Below, piece after piece: positions 1 to 10,158 of a DNA stretch of 64,000 nucleotides (its first letter is position 1; each line of letters starts with the position of its first letter). The notes beneath the pieces are model-generated. The model saw only the letters and a program-made list of their open reading frames with translations, was not told the DNA's origin and did not search any database. The translations under genes and the position numbers were made by a program. The stretch comes from Augochlora pura (Eukaryota; Arthropoda; Insecta; Hymenoptera; Halictidae), in the NCBI RefSeq assembly GCF_028453695.1, contig NC_135781.1, forward strand, positions 22,567,640 to 22,631,639, read 5' to 3'.

Positions 1-40
1 ACACTTCTGCGTAAGAAGCAACCAGACACAACTGTCACTG

Positions 41-292
41 TTAACCCCTTGTCGTACCATTTTCTTTACAATTACTATGATTAGAATCTTTCCGACCGCG
101 CTAATTTCTTAGAAGAAAAAGGAATTTAATATTTATCGCGTGCTTACATTTACTCGAATGTTTAAAGATTAGTGACAAGAGAATAAAATTTGATTACTAC
201 TTAAAGGAATAAATGAACATTCATACCTCAACCGCTTATTGTTACAAATCTCGATTACGAGTCTGACTCGTCAAAGTACGGCAAGGGGTTAA
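41..292. mobile_element. TTAA-bounded MITE, group A, complete
   Basis: The element begins TTAACCCCTTGTCGTAC and ends with the inverted counterpart (GTACGGCAAGGGGTTAA), with one mismatch over about 17 bp. TTAA at both ends is the target duplication typical of piggyBac-superfamily transposons. It is 252 bp long and carries no transposase frame, so it would be a non-autonomous miniature element. A subterminal near-palindrome CGAGTCTGACTCG lies at 259-271. The same layout recurs at 8494-8743 and in part at 4831, 22131 and 44024, which shows that this is a dispersed family. Assignment to piggyBac is inferred from the TTAA ends only. Confidence 0.8.
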
Positions 293-1305
293 TGAGGCAC
301 GCGTGTTTGAAACGTGGAACGGTGGGGGCGTGTCTCTCGGCGACAGAATTTTCGCCGTTTCGAGGAAGTTCGGTTATTTTCGCGAAGAGCATGCATTACG
401 ATTCGCTTTGCTCTCCCGTTAGGGTGGTAGATAGTACGAAGAAGGAAGAAGGGAGCAAGGAGGGCCCGCAGCCGCGTAATGGAACGCCGGTCTTGGCTAT
501 CTAGCCGCACCCGCCACTAAATCACGAGATATTACCACCATTGTGCTCACAATCAGTCGTAATACCTACCACCGACACGGCGCGACCCTGTGTCAGAATA
601 TACCGCACGATCGTCTGGGTTACCGTCGATTTCCGATTATTATCCGAAGCAGACGAACATCGGAATGGCCGGCGCGGCCGATCGCATGCGAGGATCGTTC
701 AGCGAACCGTGATCGTGCCCCGCGTCCGTGTAAGGAGACGAAACGCGAGGAAACGAAAAAGAAACCGCCGACCAAAATAGAATACCTCAGCGTATTATTT
801 ACAGACTCGTTCCTGATATGCGAGCTTGTACGCGGCGCCGTCTTACGGAAGATCCAAGTGTCGCAATTCATAGCGCACGCCGCACGTTCCGGTGGAAAAA
901 CGATGACCTCAGCGAGCACCGTATCAAATTGTACTTCATCACTCTCGAGTGAATTGTAACTTATTTTAGTCGAGCTCATTGTCAAATGCACCGTTATGCG
1001 CATTTCTGGGACAAAGTTCAATCGCTTTTGTTTTATTTATAATCAAGACATGAGACACGGTGACATCTTTTATTTATATTGAAAGAAATCTCTTATAAAT
1101 GTAGATTTATAATCTAATTTTTAATTTTGTTTAGAATGATATTTTAGCTACAATGCAATTTTAACTTCGCTAGGATATTTGAACGAATTTTAAGATAGAA
1201 TCATTTTGTCAAATTTCTAGGTTCCAGGTTAAGTACATTAATCTAGAGACCAGCTGTCCAGGTGAGACACGTTTTAAAAACCATACGCGACTAATGTATA
1301 TTGTT
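293..1305. other. CpG-rich patch then AT-rich spacer, no gene seen
   Basis: Positions 293-960 are GC- and CpG-rich and contain overlapping open frames on both strands (for example 543-959 + and 620-1021 -), which is what few stop codons in GC-rich DNA gives by chance. Positions 960-1305 are AT-rich. CAG|GTGAGA at 1258 resembles a splice donor, but the sequence before it has stops in the frames checked. No gene is supported. Confidence 0.5.
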
Positions 1306-1465
1306 TTATAACGATGCTAAGATTGGATTTATTTAAACTTTTCTTCACAAGAAAAGTGTAGCCAAAAACTTCTCTTATAAATATTTTTATAATATTAAAA
1401 ATTGTAAAAGAAAAAGTCAGAAGCCACTTAATTTAACTGGTTTGTTAGTTCTAGTGTTAATACTA
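1306..1465. repeat. Dispersed AT-rich repeat, copy 1
   Basis: This segment aligns with 22131-22282. Both share a run like AAGAT(T/C)GGATTTATTT, then a block around TAATATTTTT and AAATTGTAAAAGAA, and both end in GTGTTAA. Identity is roughly 70% by eye. The start of the second copy also resembles the internal part of the group A TTAA elements, so both may be decayed, internally rearranged relatives of that family. Confidence 0.5.
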
Positions 1466-1479
1466 CATTCATTAAATTA

Positions 1480-1672
1480 TTAGGTTTACTGGAAAGTTCT
1501 GTTCGCTAATGTCATTTCATTTGTGACTTCTCAAAAATGGTAATCATAAATCGCCATCATGTTGGCAACGGGACATAAGTTACGATTATATTAAATTATT
1601 ACAATAATATTTATACAAAATTTATTGTTTTCTTTCTTTTTCAGAACGGATAGAATTTTCCGGTAGACCTAA
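1480..1672. mobile_element. Mariner-like deletion derivative with TA duplication
   Basis: The left end TTAGGTTTACTGGAAAGTTC and the right end (inverted: TTAGGTCTACCGGAAAATTC) form TIRs of about 28 bp with a few mismatches. The dinucleotide TA flanks both sides (1478-1479 and 1673-1674), the target duplication of Tc1/mariner elements. TTAGGT followed by a GGAAA(A/G)TTC block is typical of mariner ends in insects. The 193-bp body is too short for a transposase, so this is a MITE-type internal deletion product. The open frame at 1622-1810 on the minus strand overlaps the right end and is not a gene. Confidence 0.8.
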
Positions 1673-1674
1673 TA

Positions 1675-2095
1675 ATAAAATTAAATTATCAACATTAGTT
1701 TCTCTATTTCTAAGGAAAGTACAAGGGTTCAGTGGTCGATTGTTAATCATCGCTACATCACGGATATTCATGCAAACTAAAAATCGTTTTTCATCAGTCC
1801 TGCTGAACAAGAGTTCGATAAAAATGTGCTTCCTCTTCGAATAACTTCAATAAATTAAAAATAATTGAACAAGTCTCTTCGGATGTCTTTATTGCTCTGC
1901 GCTTCGCTCGCCATTTCCGAAACATTTTTCGTACATAAAGATACAATTCTACGGTTCGAACATGTACCCGATCGCATAGTAATCCGCGTAATTAAAAGCT
2001 CGCGATACCGCAAGAGAATTACTTATCTCCCAGCATCATCTTCCGACGCTGTTCAAGCGAAATTCTATTCGGTTCATTTAAATTGAAGAAGTTTC
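1675..2095. other. AT-rich spacer, no gene supported
   Basis: An open frame from ATG 1883 to 2086 starts with a hydrophobic run that resembles a signal peptide, but there is no promoter, splice or family support. Confidence 0.4.
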
Positions 2096-2940
2096 ACCGT
2101 TTTCTCCCGAGACACCTACGCGCGGCGCGCGACGTGGTTAATTACAGCCACGAAACGGATCGATTTAACGGCCGATAGGATCATGCAGGCGCCGCTCTTG
2201 GTTTCCATCGCGGCTAGAAACCGACGGCATCATCGCCGGATATTTGCATTCAAAGTTGCATCGCCGGCGCTGAGACACGCCATAAAATAGCGACAAGGAT
2301 GAGAGTGCGGAGCCGCGATGCCGGAGACGACCGCGGCAGGTAATTAACTAAGCGTTTGAGGACGCGTGTAAAAAGTTTTACGAGCGAGGTGACGCGTCCG
2401 CCGGGTTTATCGGACTTCGCGGCGAGGCGACGCGATGCTGTAAGTTCGCGATGAAATTCATGGAATCCAGGAGGTCACGCCCAAAAAGTTCGCGAGCGTG
2501 TTGCGACGCGGCCTGGTGCGGAGCGGTGCGGAGCGGTGCGGAGCGGTGCGGAGCGGTGCGGAGCGGTGCAGAGCGGCGCGTCTGGTCATTGTGGCGATAG
2601 CAGCGCGGCAGCTGCGGTGATAACGCCGTATGATAAATAGACACATTCGCCGCACGTGACTGCCTACTGATAAATCCGATGACATTTTTCGAATGCCGTC
2701 GTTCGCGCCGCATCGAAAACGTACCAGCCGAGAGAAAATGCGGGACGCTGATTGTTAAAAGCGGGCACGTCTCGCGTAATTGCGATTATGCCGATCCTTT
2801 ACAACCGCGTTCTCGTCTGCCGGTATCTGGGCACGTATACCGGTCATTATTATTGTTTATTTATTTATGTGCCGGCGGCTGCGGGAACAATAGAGTCGTT
2901 AATCCGACTTTGACGTTTCACGTGATCCCGTACGGCTTAT
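2096..2940. other. CpG-rich patch
   Basis: A block rich in CGCG and GCGC contains an octamer-type motif ATTTGCAT at 2242 and the tandem repeat at 2514. A short ATG frame (2299-2338) runs into CAG|GTAATT, a possible donor, but nothing else supports an exon. It could be regulatory. Confidence 0.4.
2514..2580. repeat. 10-bp tandem repeat (GAGCGGTGCG)n
   Basis: About six and a half units of GAGCGGTGCG are present, the last two degenerate. The overlapping minus-strand frames with repeating SAPLRTAPHR-like residues are translations of this repeat and are not genes. Confidence 0.9.
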
Positions 2941-3348
2941 TTTTTTTTAAATCCTTATAAGGAATTCAACGGAGAAGCTACTAAACGGGTTTACAGTTAC
3001 CATCAGTATTTAAAATGTATGCGCAGAGAAAACTGATGTAAGAGGTGCAACGGGAAAATTACAATGGATGATAATTCTGTGGCTGTAAGGAGAAACGCCG
3101 CGTGTCACGGTGTCAAGGGATTTAAGTTATTGCATTAATTGAATTGTACCGTATACGATTTATGTATTTGTTGGAATGAACATCGTGAGAACACGTCCTA
3201 TTGATTTGACAAAATTATGCGATTTGAAACATTACGAGGCTTTGGTGATCAGAACTTTAAGTGACAAAATCTTGTAAGTGACATGGCGTTCTTTATTGTA
3301 ACTTTAGATTTAGACTGATGATCTTTATGCGAAACAAATATTTCTATG

Positions 3349-3578
3349 TTAACACTTTACCGACCGATAGCCTGTGAATTGGTTGCCATAGTAACCATTA
3401 ATTTTGTATCTATTATTGCGATAAATGTGTTAGCATGTACTACCGTAAACTTCAATATTATTATATGAACTTTTAAATATTAAATATCTTTCGCGATTAA
3501 TAAGATATATAAAATCAAATTAGAAACGACAATTTAACTAAATTATTATGACCGAATGACCGGTCGGTAAAGTGTTAA
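3349..3578. mobile_element. TTAA-bounded MITE, group B, complete
   Basis: The left end TTAACACTTTACCGACCG is matched by an inverted right end CGGTCGGTAAAGTGTTAA. The TIRs match at 20 of 21 positions when the base outside is included. TTAA sits at both ends. The 230-bp body is AT-rich with no open frame. The TIR differs from that of group A, so this is a separate piggyBac-type family. Confidence 0.85.
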
Positions 3579-3579
3579 C

Positions 3580-4031
3580 TATTAAAAACAGATGTTAGAG
3601 CAGTTTATGCAATCCGAACATCGTCAGTGTAAGTTTTTCTGAACACCGTAGAACGGTTAAGTACAGTTCAATATTCAAAATTGTTGCTGACCTTTGCATA
3701 TTAATTTTGGGGATGTATAAACTGCGTCCATCGACACAGTAAACCGTAAAAATTTCGATGCACCAATTCCACCAAATAAATTCGTTTTATCTACGTTTCA
3801 CCAACAGTGATAACGGTTATCAGGAGGCAGCGCTGATGACAGCGGTCAGACTCGAAAAAAAAACATGTTCATATTTGTATATACTGGGTGGTTTTCGTCG
3901 AGATATGTTTCATGTAATTTTCTTTTGAAGAAAAATGATAGAAAGTCTCGAAACAATTCATTGTGAAACATGGGTATATACGTATTGTTATCAGGACAAT
4001 CACTAAATTATTAAATGAAAGCTGAAAGATA
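3580..4031. other. AT-rich spacer
   Basis: TACTGGGTGGTTTTCG at 3882-3897 resembles a transposon end of the CAGGGTGG class, but no partner was found. Inverted arms TGTTTCATG and TGAAACAT lie at about 3906 and 3963. Nothing else was recognised. Confidence 0.35.
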
Positions 4032-4255
4032 TGTTAAATATTTCTATTCTTTTATTTTGTTTAGTTTTATATCAAAACGTATGTTTCTATTTTGCTTATC
4101 TTTCAATAAAAAATATTCTTCTATTTTATCTTTATTTTGTATATTATAATAAAATGTATTAAATATTTCTATTCTCTTATCTTGTTTATGTATGTATAAA
4201 AATATATTTTTACTTTGTTTATCTTTTTGAATAAAAAATATCCTTCTATTTTAAA
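4032..4255. repeat. Tandem duplication, ~125-bp unit
   Basis: TTAAATATTTCTATTCT begins both copies, at about 4033 and 4158, and both run through a TTTATCTTT block and AATAAAAAATAT. The copies are roughly 80% identical, with AT-rich slippage. Confidence 0.7.
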
Positions 4256-4830
4256 TACAAAAATTTGTCTTATTCGATGAATGTAAAGTTAAGTAATTAT
4301 GCCCGGAAACAAACCAAAAGGCACAGTAATTGGTGACCGCACAGTAACAGGTTCTACTACCATAATATCGAGAATTAAGCCTTTGCAACTACGCTTTGGT
4401 GTTCTCTCCTTTTTAATTCCCAATTTGCTATGATATTTTATAGTTCAGGTTCAAGTATTTTTCGATACGTAACTGCAGAATCTATTCCGAACTGTTGAGA
4501 AATACCAGTGCTGTTCTTTCGTAACATGTAATCGTGGCATAATTCATCAACACATTGTAAACCAGCGAAATAAACCATTTGCACTCGAAGTCAGTTCAAC
4601 TGCAAATCTAAAATAATTTTTCTGGCTTCTAGTGTCTCCATTTTATGTAACAATATTTATTTTATGCATATGAAATTGTGTCTCGTGACTCATATAATAG
4701 TTGCGCTTTTAACAATTTTTAAATCTAAGCTTTGGCGATGTCAATTATAAATAATTTTGGAATGTAATACAGTGATTTTAATGGCACCGCAGAGTCGCCA
4801 CTCGAGTGTTAAGGGTTAACAGTGTGAAAT
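4256..4830. other. AT-rich spacer with isolated TTAA end
   Basis: GAGTCGCCACTCGAGTGTTAAGGGTTAA ends near 4819 and looks like an isolated right end of a TTAA element, but no left partner was found within several hundred bases. No gene was seen. Confidence 0.35.
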
Positions 4831-4871
4831 TCAATGTCGAGTCTGACTGCATAGGACCGCGGAGGGCTAAT
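4831..4871. repeat. Remnant right end of group A MITE
   Basis: CGAGTCTGACT followed by a degenerate GGACCGCGGAGGGCTAATAG corresponds to the right terminus of the 41-292 element. The TTAA has decayed to CTAA, and no left half is recognisable. Confidence 0.5.
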
Positions 4872-5787
4872 AGAACACGTGCGGTTAATTAGCGGAATCA
4901 TCTATTCGTACAAGTCTAGTTGCATGTACCGCGTCCCAAGTCACATATTTTTCTCAGTGTCGTTCGGACTCGCGTCGAATCTCCGGTATTCCAGGAGGAT
5001 CACGCTTAATGAAAACCTGCCTTATCACCTGGAGAGCGGGAGTAGCGATGTATTTTCGCAGAAAAGACTCGCGAGACCGAGGCGAGGCGAGGCAAGGCAA
5101 ATTTATTGTGCTCGGACTTATATTGTCCCGTAAGAACAAAGACTGCAGAGACAAAGAGAAAGAGAACGTCCTGCGGGACGCGGCGGGGACGGGGGCGGGG
5201 GAGCTAAGCAGACAGAAACAAAGGAGGAATATATTATTATACCGAGGGAGGTGTCATCGGAGGTGACGGCACGCCGCGAAGAAAACAGGTGAGAGAACCG
5301 CGCGATGCATTCGAATCATCCTGCTCGGCTCTGCTCGGCCTCGATCAACAGAATTCCGCTTGGAATCGAGCGGGCGAGCCGAGCGGCGAGCTAGACAGCG
5401 AAAAACTAAAGAAACTCCGTCGGGGAAACGTTTTATTTCCTAATAACGCCGGCAACCGGTGGAACGGGAGTACCACTCGGTTCTCTGTCTCTGCTCGGTT
5501 CTCTCGCCGCGGGATCGAAATAAAAGTCTCTCCCGGCCAGAAAACTAATACCGGTTGCACAAGTCGATCGCTCGTTACGATCACAACGAAATCCTGTTGC
5601 ACGCTATTCAGATGAATAATTACGAAACATCGCGCGACCTTAATTCCATTATAATTAAAGTAAGGTCCGCGGCTCGGAGCGCTGCGCTCGCCGATCCATG
5701 CGAGCACCCGATTCGAACGGTGACGCGTAATCCTGCATTAATACAGATCCTGACCCAGATCATAGTTGGGCATTTTTCGTATTATTT
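4872..5787. other. CpG-rich patch with GC box and donor-like site
   Basis: A GC-box-like run (GGGGACGGGGGCGGGGG) at about 5186-5202 is followed 85 bp later by AAACAG|GTGAGAG (donor at 5288). The 80 bp between are open in one frame but contain no ATG. This could be a 5' untranslated exon on the + strand, but no TATA or initiator supports it. The frame continues open to 5615. A short GAGGC-rich tandem lies at 5078-5098. Confidence 0.3.
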
Positions 5788-5999
5788 CGAATAAATATGT
5801 ATCCGAGACAATCATCCGAATAAATTCTTTTTAGTCGGACATTTCAGTCGAATAACGACCGTTCGTTATTCATCATAAATTATTCTTTATCTGAATTAAT
5901 TATTTGCATAATTCTCCATTCGAATAAATTATTTGCACAATGCGTTATTCAAATAAGTTATTTGCATAATTCTTTATTCGAAGAAGTTATTTGAATAGA
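5788..5999. repeat. 29-bp minisatellite containing octamer motifs
   Basis: The last 100 bp contain regular 29-bp units starting TTATTTG at 5900, 5929, 5958 and 5987, with CGAATAAAT-like joins. Diverged units extend upstream, with CGAATAAAT at 5788 and 5817 and CGAATAACG at 5849. Two units contain ATTTGCAT. The array lies between two CpG-rich patches. Confidence 0.8.
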
Positions 6000-6306
6000 G
6001 ATTTTAAAATTATGCGAAGAATAATGCGATTGTTGACTGTTTCTGCTTTTACGTAATTCTGTAAGAATATATTTATACGAAAACATTCAGGATTATTTCA
6101 ATTCAGTTCAATAAATATCTTGATGTTATTATATCAGCGAATGCCGCATTTTATACGCTATTATTTCTGTTTGAAACATTTTTCTGTAGGAAAAACGATT
6201 TTCTAGTAATTTGTGTGGCAGATCTTGACGGATCAACCTGTACATATCTTATACTAAACGTTTATTTTGGGATAATGAAATGGCTTATGGATTCTTGCTT
6301 TTCCAG
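6000..6306. other. AT-rich spacer ending in an acceptor-like tract
   Basis: The last 25 bases (ATTCTTGCTTTTCCAG) form a good 3' splice-site-like sequence before 6307. Nothing else was recognised. Confidence 0.35.
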
Positions 6307-6513
6307 GGTTACTTTCGCGAAACAAATGAAAAAGGAGGAATTCGTGCGTCGGAATGCAGGGTCAGCGGACGGGACCGGAAGAGTGGCAGCAGGAAATTGG
6401 AATATGTAATAACCTGTACTCAAGGTGGACGCGTATCGTCAAATGGAATCCGGCCACACGCGGAAAAGACGACGACGACGACGACAGCGATGCGGCGTAA
6501 TCGCGAGACTTAA
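6307..6513 (+). other. Candidate exon, unidentified (weak)
   Basis: After the acceptor-like tract ending at 6306, the frame starting GYFRETNEKGGIR stays open for 68 codons to a stop at 6511-6513 and includes a poly-Thr run encoded by the ACG trinucleotide repeat at 6470-6487. CAAG|GTGGAC at 6425 is a poor alternative donor. A second frame is open over half of the same stretch, so the openness may be due to base composition. No family is recognised. If real, it would need upstream exons, since no convincing start codon lies inside it. Confidence 0.2.
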
Positions 6514-7258
6514 CTGGCAATTATCGTTTATTTCGAGCGTCCAGCCGGGCAACAGCAGTCTTTCTGCTGAGGTATCAGTATTCGGTTCGCCTTATAATGG
6601 CCCGGCCGAGGTTTACAGGTCGTAAATCGCGGTCCGGGGCATTGGGCAAGGCGGGAACTAATCGAGTAGCCCCTTCGTATCCCCTCGAGATCGATCGGCC
6701 CCCGTCCTCTATTCCATTCCGTTTCGTTTCATTGCGGTTTCCTTCTATCAATTATTTCGGATCTGGAATCGTGTCTATAAATCCACGGAATCAGGATACG
6801 CCGCGTTATTATCCTATCCGGGCTACCTCTCCTCGCGCAGAACTACGCCGATTCTTGCCGGCCCGCGAAATTGTGAAAACGATGCACACCCATTTTAACG
6901 GGGGGGCCTCGATCACACCTAAACGGATACCGTTTCCTGTGGAAAGTGTTTCCGAACTCGGCGATCCGTCTTCGATCGGTTCTAGTCGCTACGGATTACG
7001 GTAACTGAATTCTTCCAAGACCTAGCTGTGGCGCAATCTTTGTTCTGCTGGTTGGCATGGTCGGGCCTGGATAAATTTCATTTGCAATGAATTGAATTGT
7101 AATTCGAATTCCTTTTCGAACTGTTGTTTTCAATGTTGTTGGTTGAAAACGAAGTTAAAATCGATCAGTAGTTAGCAATCTTTTTATTTATTTATGTAGC
7201 GATTTAAAAAAAATTATTGTTGATGTAAGTTTATTTATTTCAGTGCGATCGCATTAAC
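6514..7258. other. CpG-rich patch then AT-rich spacer
   Basis: Positions 6514-7010 are CpG-rich with an open frame 6597-7004 (+) that shows no recognisable domain. GATGTAAGTTTATTTATTTCAG at 7221-7243 combines donor-like and acceptor-like motifs 17 nt apart, too close to be an intron. Confidence 0.35.
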
Positions 7259-7306
7259 TACTTTAATAGTAGACTATTAAAGTTGTTAATCATAATTAAC
7301 AACTTA
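7259..7306. repeat. Two adjacent palindromes
   Basis: ACTTTAATAGT and ACTATTAAAGT form a hairpin with a 2-base centre (7259-7282). AAGTTGTTAAT and ATTAACAACTT overlap it and form a second hairpin (7280-7306). The arrangement could fold as a double stem. Confidence 0.75.
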
Positions 7307-8493
7307 GACAACGTAGACATTTTTTGACTCACATGGTACACATATCTTCTGCCATTAAATCAGTATACTTTTTTAGCACTCTGTACGGGTTTCTAGAGAT
7401 GGTGTCTAAGTACTGAATAAAGGAAGTAGTGCCAGGTGAAAGGGCAAGGATCTTAGAGGAACTTGTACATATGTCATTGTATACCATTCTGACTATATTA
7501 TATGAGACAAACACGTGTATATAACTTCTTGACTTTCTTTCAAATCAAATAATTCAAAATTTCTCTAAAATCCAATAATTTTCCCTTTAACACATTCGTT
7601 ATCGACTTCTATCGTATTATACCTAAAACTTATGCTAGCTACGTCATTCTCACATTCTAACCTCGGCGAAAGAAAAAATCATTTGAAGATCTTTGGCATT
7701 TTGATAAACAGAGTAAGAAAGAAGAATAAATTTATGATGCAACACGTGCGGCCGGAAACACTATCATCGTCACGTAGTATTTAACTACAGGAAACACAAT
7801 TACAATCATGCAATACGCATACTTTTAAAAGCATGCATATATTTAACAGCATTAAATATAGCTGTAGGGACATGTATGATAATGTTAATAATCGATGAAA
7901 TGATTAAATATGAATATCAATGAAGAAAGTTTGGAGGCGCTGCGTTCAACTGGATTTCCGGATAGCTTAGCTCCAAAAACAGAACAGTAAATTCTTCCCA
8001 ATTAATATAATAATTATATTAATAATAATATTAATAATAGTATAATCGTATCTGTTCTACCCAAATTGTCCATTTTTGTTTACAAGCTAAAAAACAATTG
8101 AGGTGGATGCACTGTACTGTCCGTTGCTAAAAAGATGGCACTATAACCTCACGAAGCTCGCTTTTATCATTAAATTAATTAACGCGACCAGCAAGGGGGA
8201 TCGGTCATACGCTCCGCTTTATAACATCAGCGCGTAACTTAGCCTATAAATAAATAAATAAAATGAAATAAAAACAAAATTGAAGAGGCCAAGGTTGCTT
8301 GTTTAGAATTTATTTTCTTCCTTATTTTCTGAAAATTGGGGCTAACAGGAAAGAATTATTTCTTTCAATAAGGGAAACGCGTTTACGCTACTTCTTGCGA
8401 GTGTGTTAATACGGATGGGTTAGTGAAAATTGGTCCTACACGTTTGAGCATCGGGCAATACCTATAACATTTGGATGCAGATAAGATATTTCG
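7307..8493. other. AT-rich spacer, no gene seen
   Basis: TTAACACATTCG at 7587 and an inverted CGAGTGTGTTAA ending at 8409 could be the ends of an 0.8-kb TTAA element, but the match stops after about 12 bp and may be chance. Positions 7990-8045 are almost pure A/T. The minus-strand frame 7329-7514 matches no family I recognise. Confidence 0.35.
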
Positions 8494-8743
8494 TTAACTC
8501 TTTGCACTGCTATTCCTTTCGGGCTTTGTTGACTACCACTTATTTATGCTTAATACTATTAATAATAGGAACAGATAATTTTTACTTCTTTTATTGTCTT
8601 TATGTACTTTTGTTTCTAGACTTTGATAAGAGAATAATTTGTCTTTATTTCGTGTAGAAGAAATCAATATTATTCATATTTAGTAGATCCTACATGAAAC
8701 ATGTATCACGAGTCTGACTCGTTATTATAGTGCAAGGGGTTAA
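8494..8743. mobile_element. TTAA-bounded MITE, group A, second complete copy
   Basis: The left end TTAACTCTTTGCACTG and the right end CAGTGCAAGGGGTTAA-type terminus (actual right end ATAGTGCAAGGGGTTAA) are inverted copies. The subterminal CGAGTCTGACTCG lies at 8709-8721, in the same position relative to the end as in 41-292. Length is 250 bp against 252 bp for the first copy. The middle shares GATAAGAGAATAAT with the first copy's GACAAGAGAATAAA. Overall the copies are strongly diverged, so the family is old. Confidence 0.8.
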
Positions 8744-8754
8744 AGACAAACGAT

Positions 8755-9540
8755 ATGGACGTGAGATCCTGGACAGCAATCGAACAGTACAATAAGCATA
8801 GCGATGGAAGCTTACGGTTCGTTGAAGAAGCACATTCTCACCGGACGCACCTGCTGCGACAGGCATATTCTCGCAGGTCGTCTCGAACGAAAATTACCCG
8901 GGGCCCGGCATCGCGAGAGCATCGCGCACTCGTGCACGGTTCCCAGCAGCTATGCATTGGCAGGCGGGCATCTATAACTCAATCTCTCAGATCGGTTGCG
9001 GTTCGGTCGGAACGGTCCCGCCGCGCCGGCTCGGTAACCAGCTTGTTCCCGGTGCGTAATGATCCTAGTCGCAATTTCTATCCGAAGGAGAGGCCCGGCC
9101 GGGGTAAAAACGCCGCGCCGCCGATCGATGGACACGTGAGGTCCGTTTATGCACGGCCAAGGTGTCCATGCACGCGTTGCATTCCGTGTACATATGCAGC
9201 CTATCCGCGCGCGTTACGGCCTTGCGCGTTCGCCAGAATCTGGTGTACGCTCCGCCAATAGGGATCGCGTGCGGTTTCGCGTGGATTGCCGAGTGATTGA
9301 CGCGAGTCAAGACCGCAAAAATAAACGCGACCGACCGCGGGCTCTCGGTGCGTGCGTTTAGACCGCAGATACTTCGCGCGCCTTCGACTGGAGCACCACC
9401 TCTTGCGATAAAATTAGAATAATCTACGAATAAGCTGCTCGGCCGACTCCTACTCCCTCGCACTTCCGGCGAGGAGATACGGGAGCTCCGGAACCTGTCC
9501 AAGTGCGTTAAACGCGAATGTAAAAGATTGAGAGGGTGGA
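8755..9540. other. CpG-rich patch with opposing open frames
   Basis: Open frames of 168 codons (8755-9261, +) and 183 codons (9065-9616, -) overlap on opposite strands. Both are rich in Arg, Pro and Ser with no domain I recognise, as expected where stop codons are rare in CpG-rich DNA. I treat neither as a gene. Confidence 0.5.
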
Positions 9541-9758
9541 AATCCATGATCTGTGAAGAACTGCCAAAATTTCTCATATGTATCAATAGCTTTATTCTAA
9601 AAATTATTTCATGCACGTGTGAGGTAACGTTTTATATTTATATGTAATTTATATGTAATGTTTTATATACTTATTGTCATTAAATGAATTAATATACATA
9701 TTAGCTTTCCGTGTTCCTGCGTTATTTTGAAGTTTTTAGCTAATTACAAAAACCTAAT

Positions 9759-9975
9759 NTTATACATTTATAAATTCGTCGTATTAATTTTANAGTNTTC
9801 TTTATAAATAATTCAGTATACNGAANTATANGGGAATATAACNNGTCGGTTCGTAANTTNATACAGTTTTAATTTCGNTTCAAANGNCTAGCATAATAAT
9901 AATCTGTTTGTATTAGCTCCGCCTACTGATTTGGCCCCTCCCTATACTAGTTTTGCCCCTCCTCTTNCTNGTTTN
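9759..9975. other. Scattered N calls, probably a collapsed repeat
   Basis: At least 15 single or double N bases occur between 9759 and 9975, rather than one block gap. Scattered ambiguity of this kind fits a consensus over several different copies, and it coincides with a tandem repeat and a transposon end. Confidence 0.6.
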
Positions 9976-9992
9976 GCCCCTCCCCGTTTTGC
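9930..9992. repeat. 21-bp tandem repeat with GCCCCTCC core
   Basis: Three units start exactly at 9930, 9951 and 9972, each TTT(G/T/N)GCCCCTCC plus a variable tail. Three N calls fall inside. The unit is pyrimidine-rich on the + strand. The array is bracketed by ATTAGCTCCGCC and ATTAGCTGCC. Confidence 0.8.
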
Positions 9993-9999
9993 ATTAGCT

Positions 10000-10158
10000 G
10001 CCTTGCGTCAGCCAAGCTCGCTTCTCATTAGACAGTTTTTTTGTTAATAACTCGTAAACGAAGTCACTGCTTGAACGCTAAGTAAAAAATTACTTGAAAT
10101 GACTTCAAGAACCCTTTATTTTGCGATTGCACGTGACTTTTGGTACACCCTGTATACG
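10000..10158. mobile_element. Transposon end, truncated
   Basis: TAATAACTCGTAAACGAAG followed about 100 bp later by TTGGTACACCCTGTATACG looks like the terminal part of a DNA transposon whose end reads TACAGGGTGTACC when inverted. The opposite end was not found, and the N-rich stretch upstream may hide it. Family assignment is tentative. Confidence 0.4.

Noticed and set aside
1883..2086. Frame starting with a signal-peptide-like hydrophobic run
   Set aside because: No promoter or splice support, and the rest is unremarkable. It is weaker than the similar case at 55127.
5788..5999. Regular 29-bp spacing as a CRISPR array
   Set aside because: There are no unique spacers between repeats. It is a head-to-tail minisatellite in a eukaryotic window.
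7587..8409. TTAACACATTCG and inverted CGAGTGTGTTAA as a 0.8-kb TTAA element
   Set aside because: Inverted similarity ends after 12 bp with a mismatch and is not clearly above chance.
8755..9616. Overlapping open frames of 168 (+) and 183 (-) codons
   Set aside because: They overlap on opposite strands in CpG-rich DNA with few stops, are rich in Arg and Pro, have no domain I recognise, and have no splice or promoter context.
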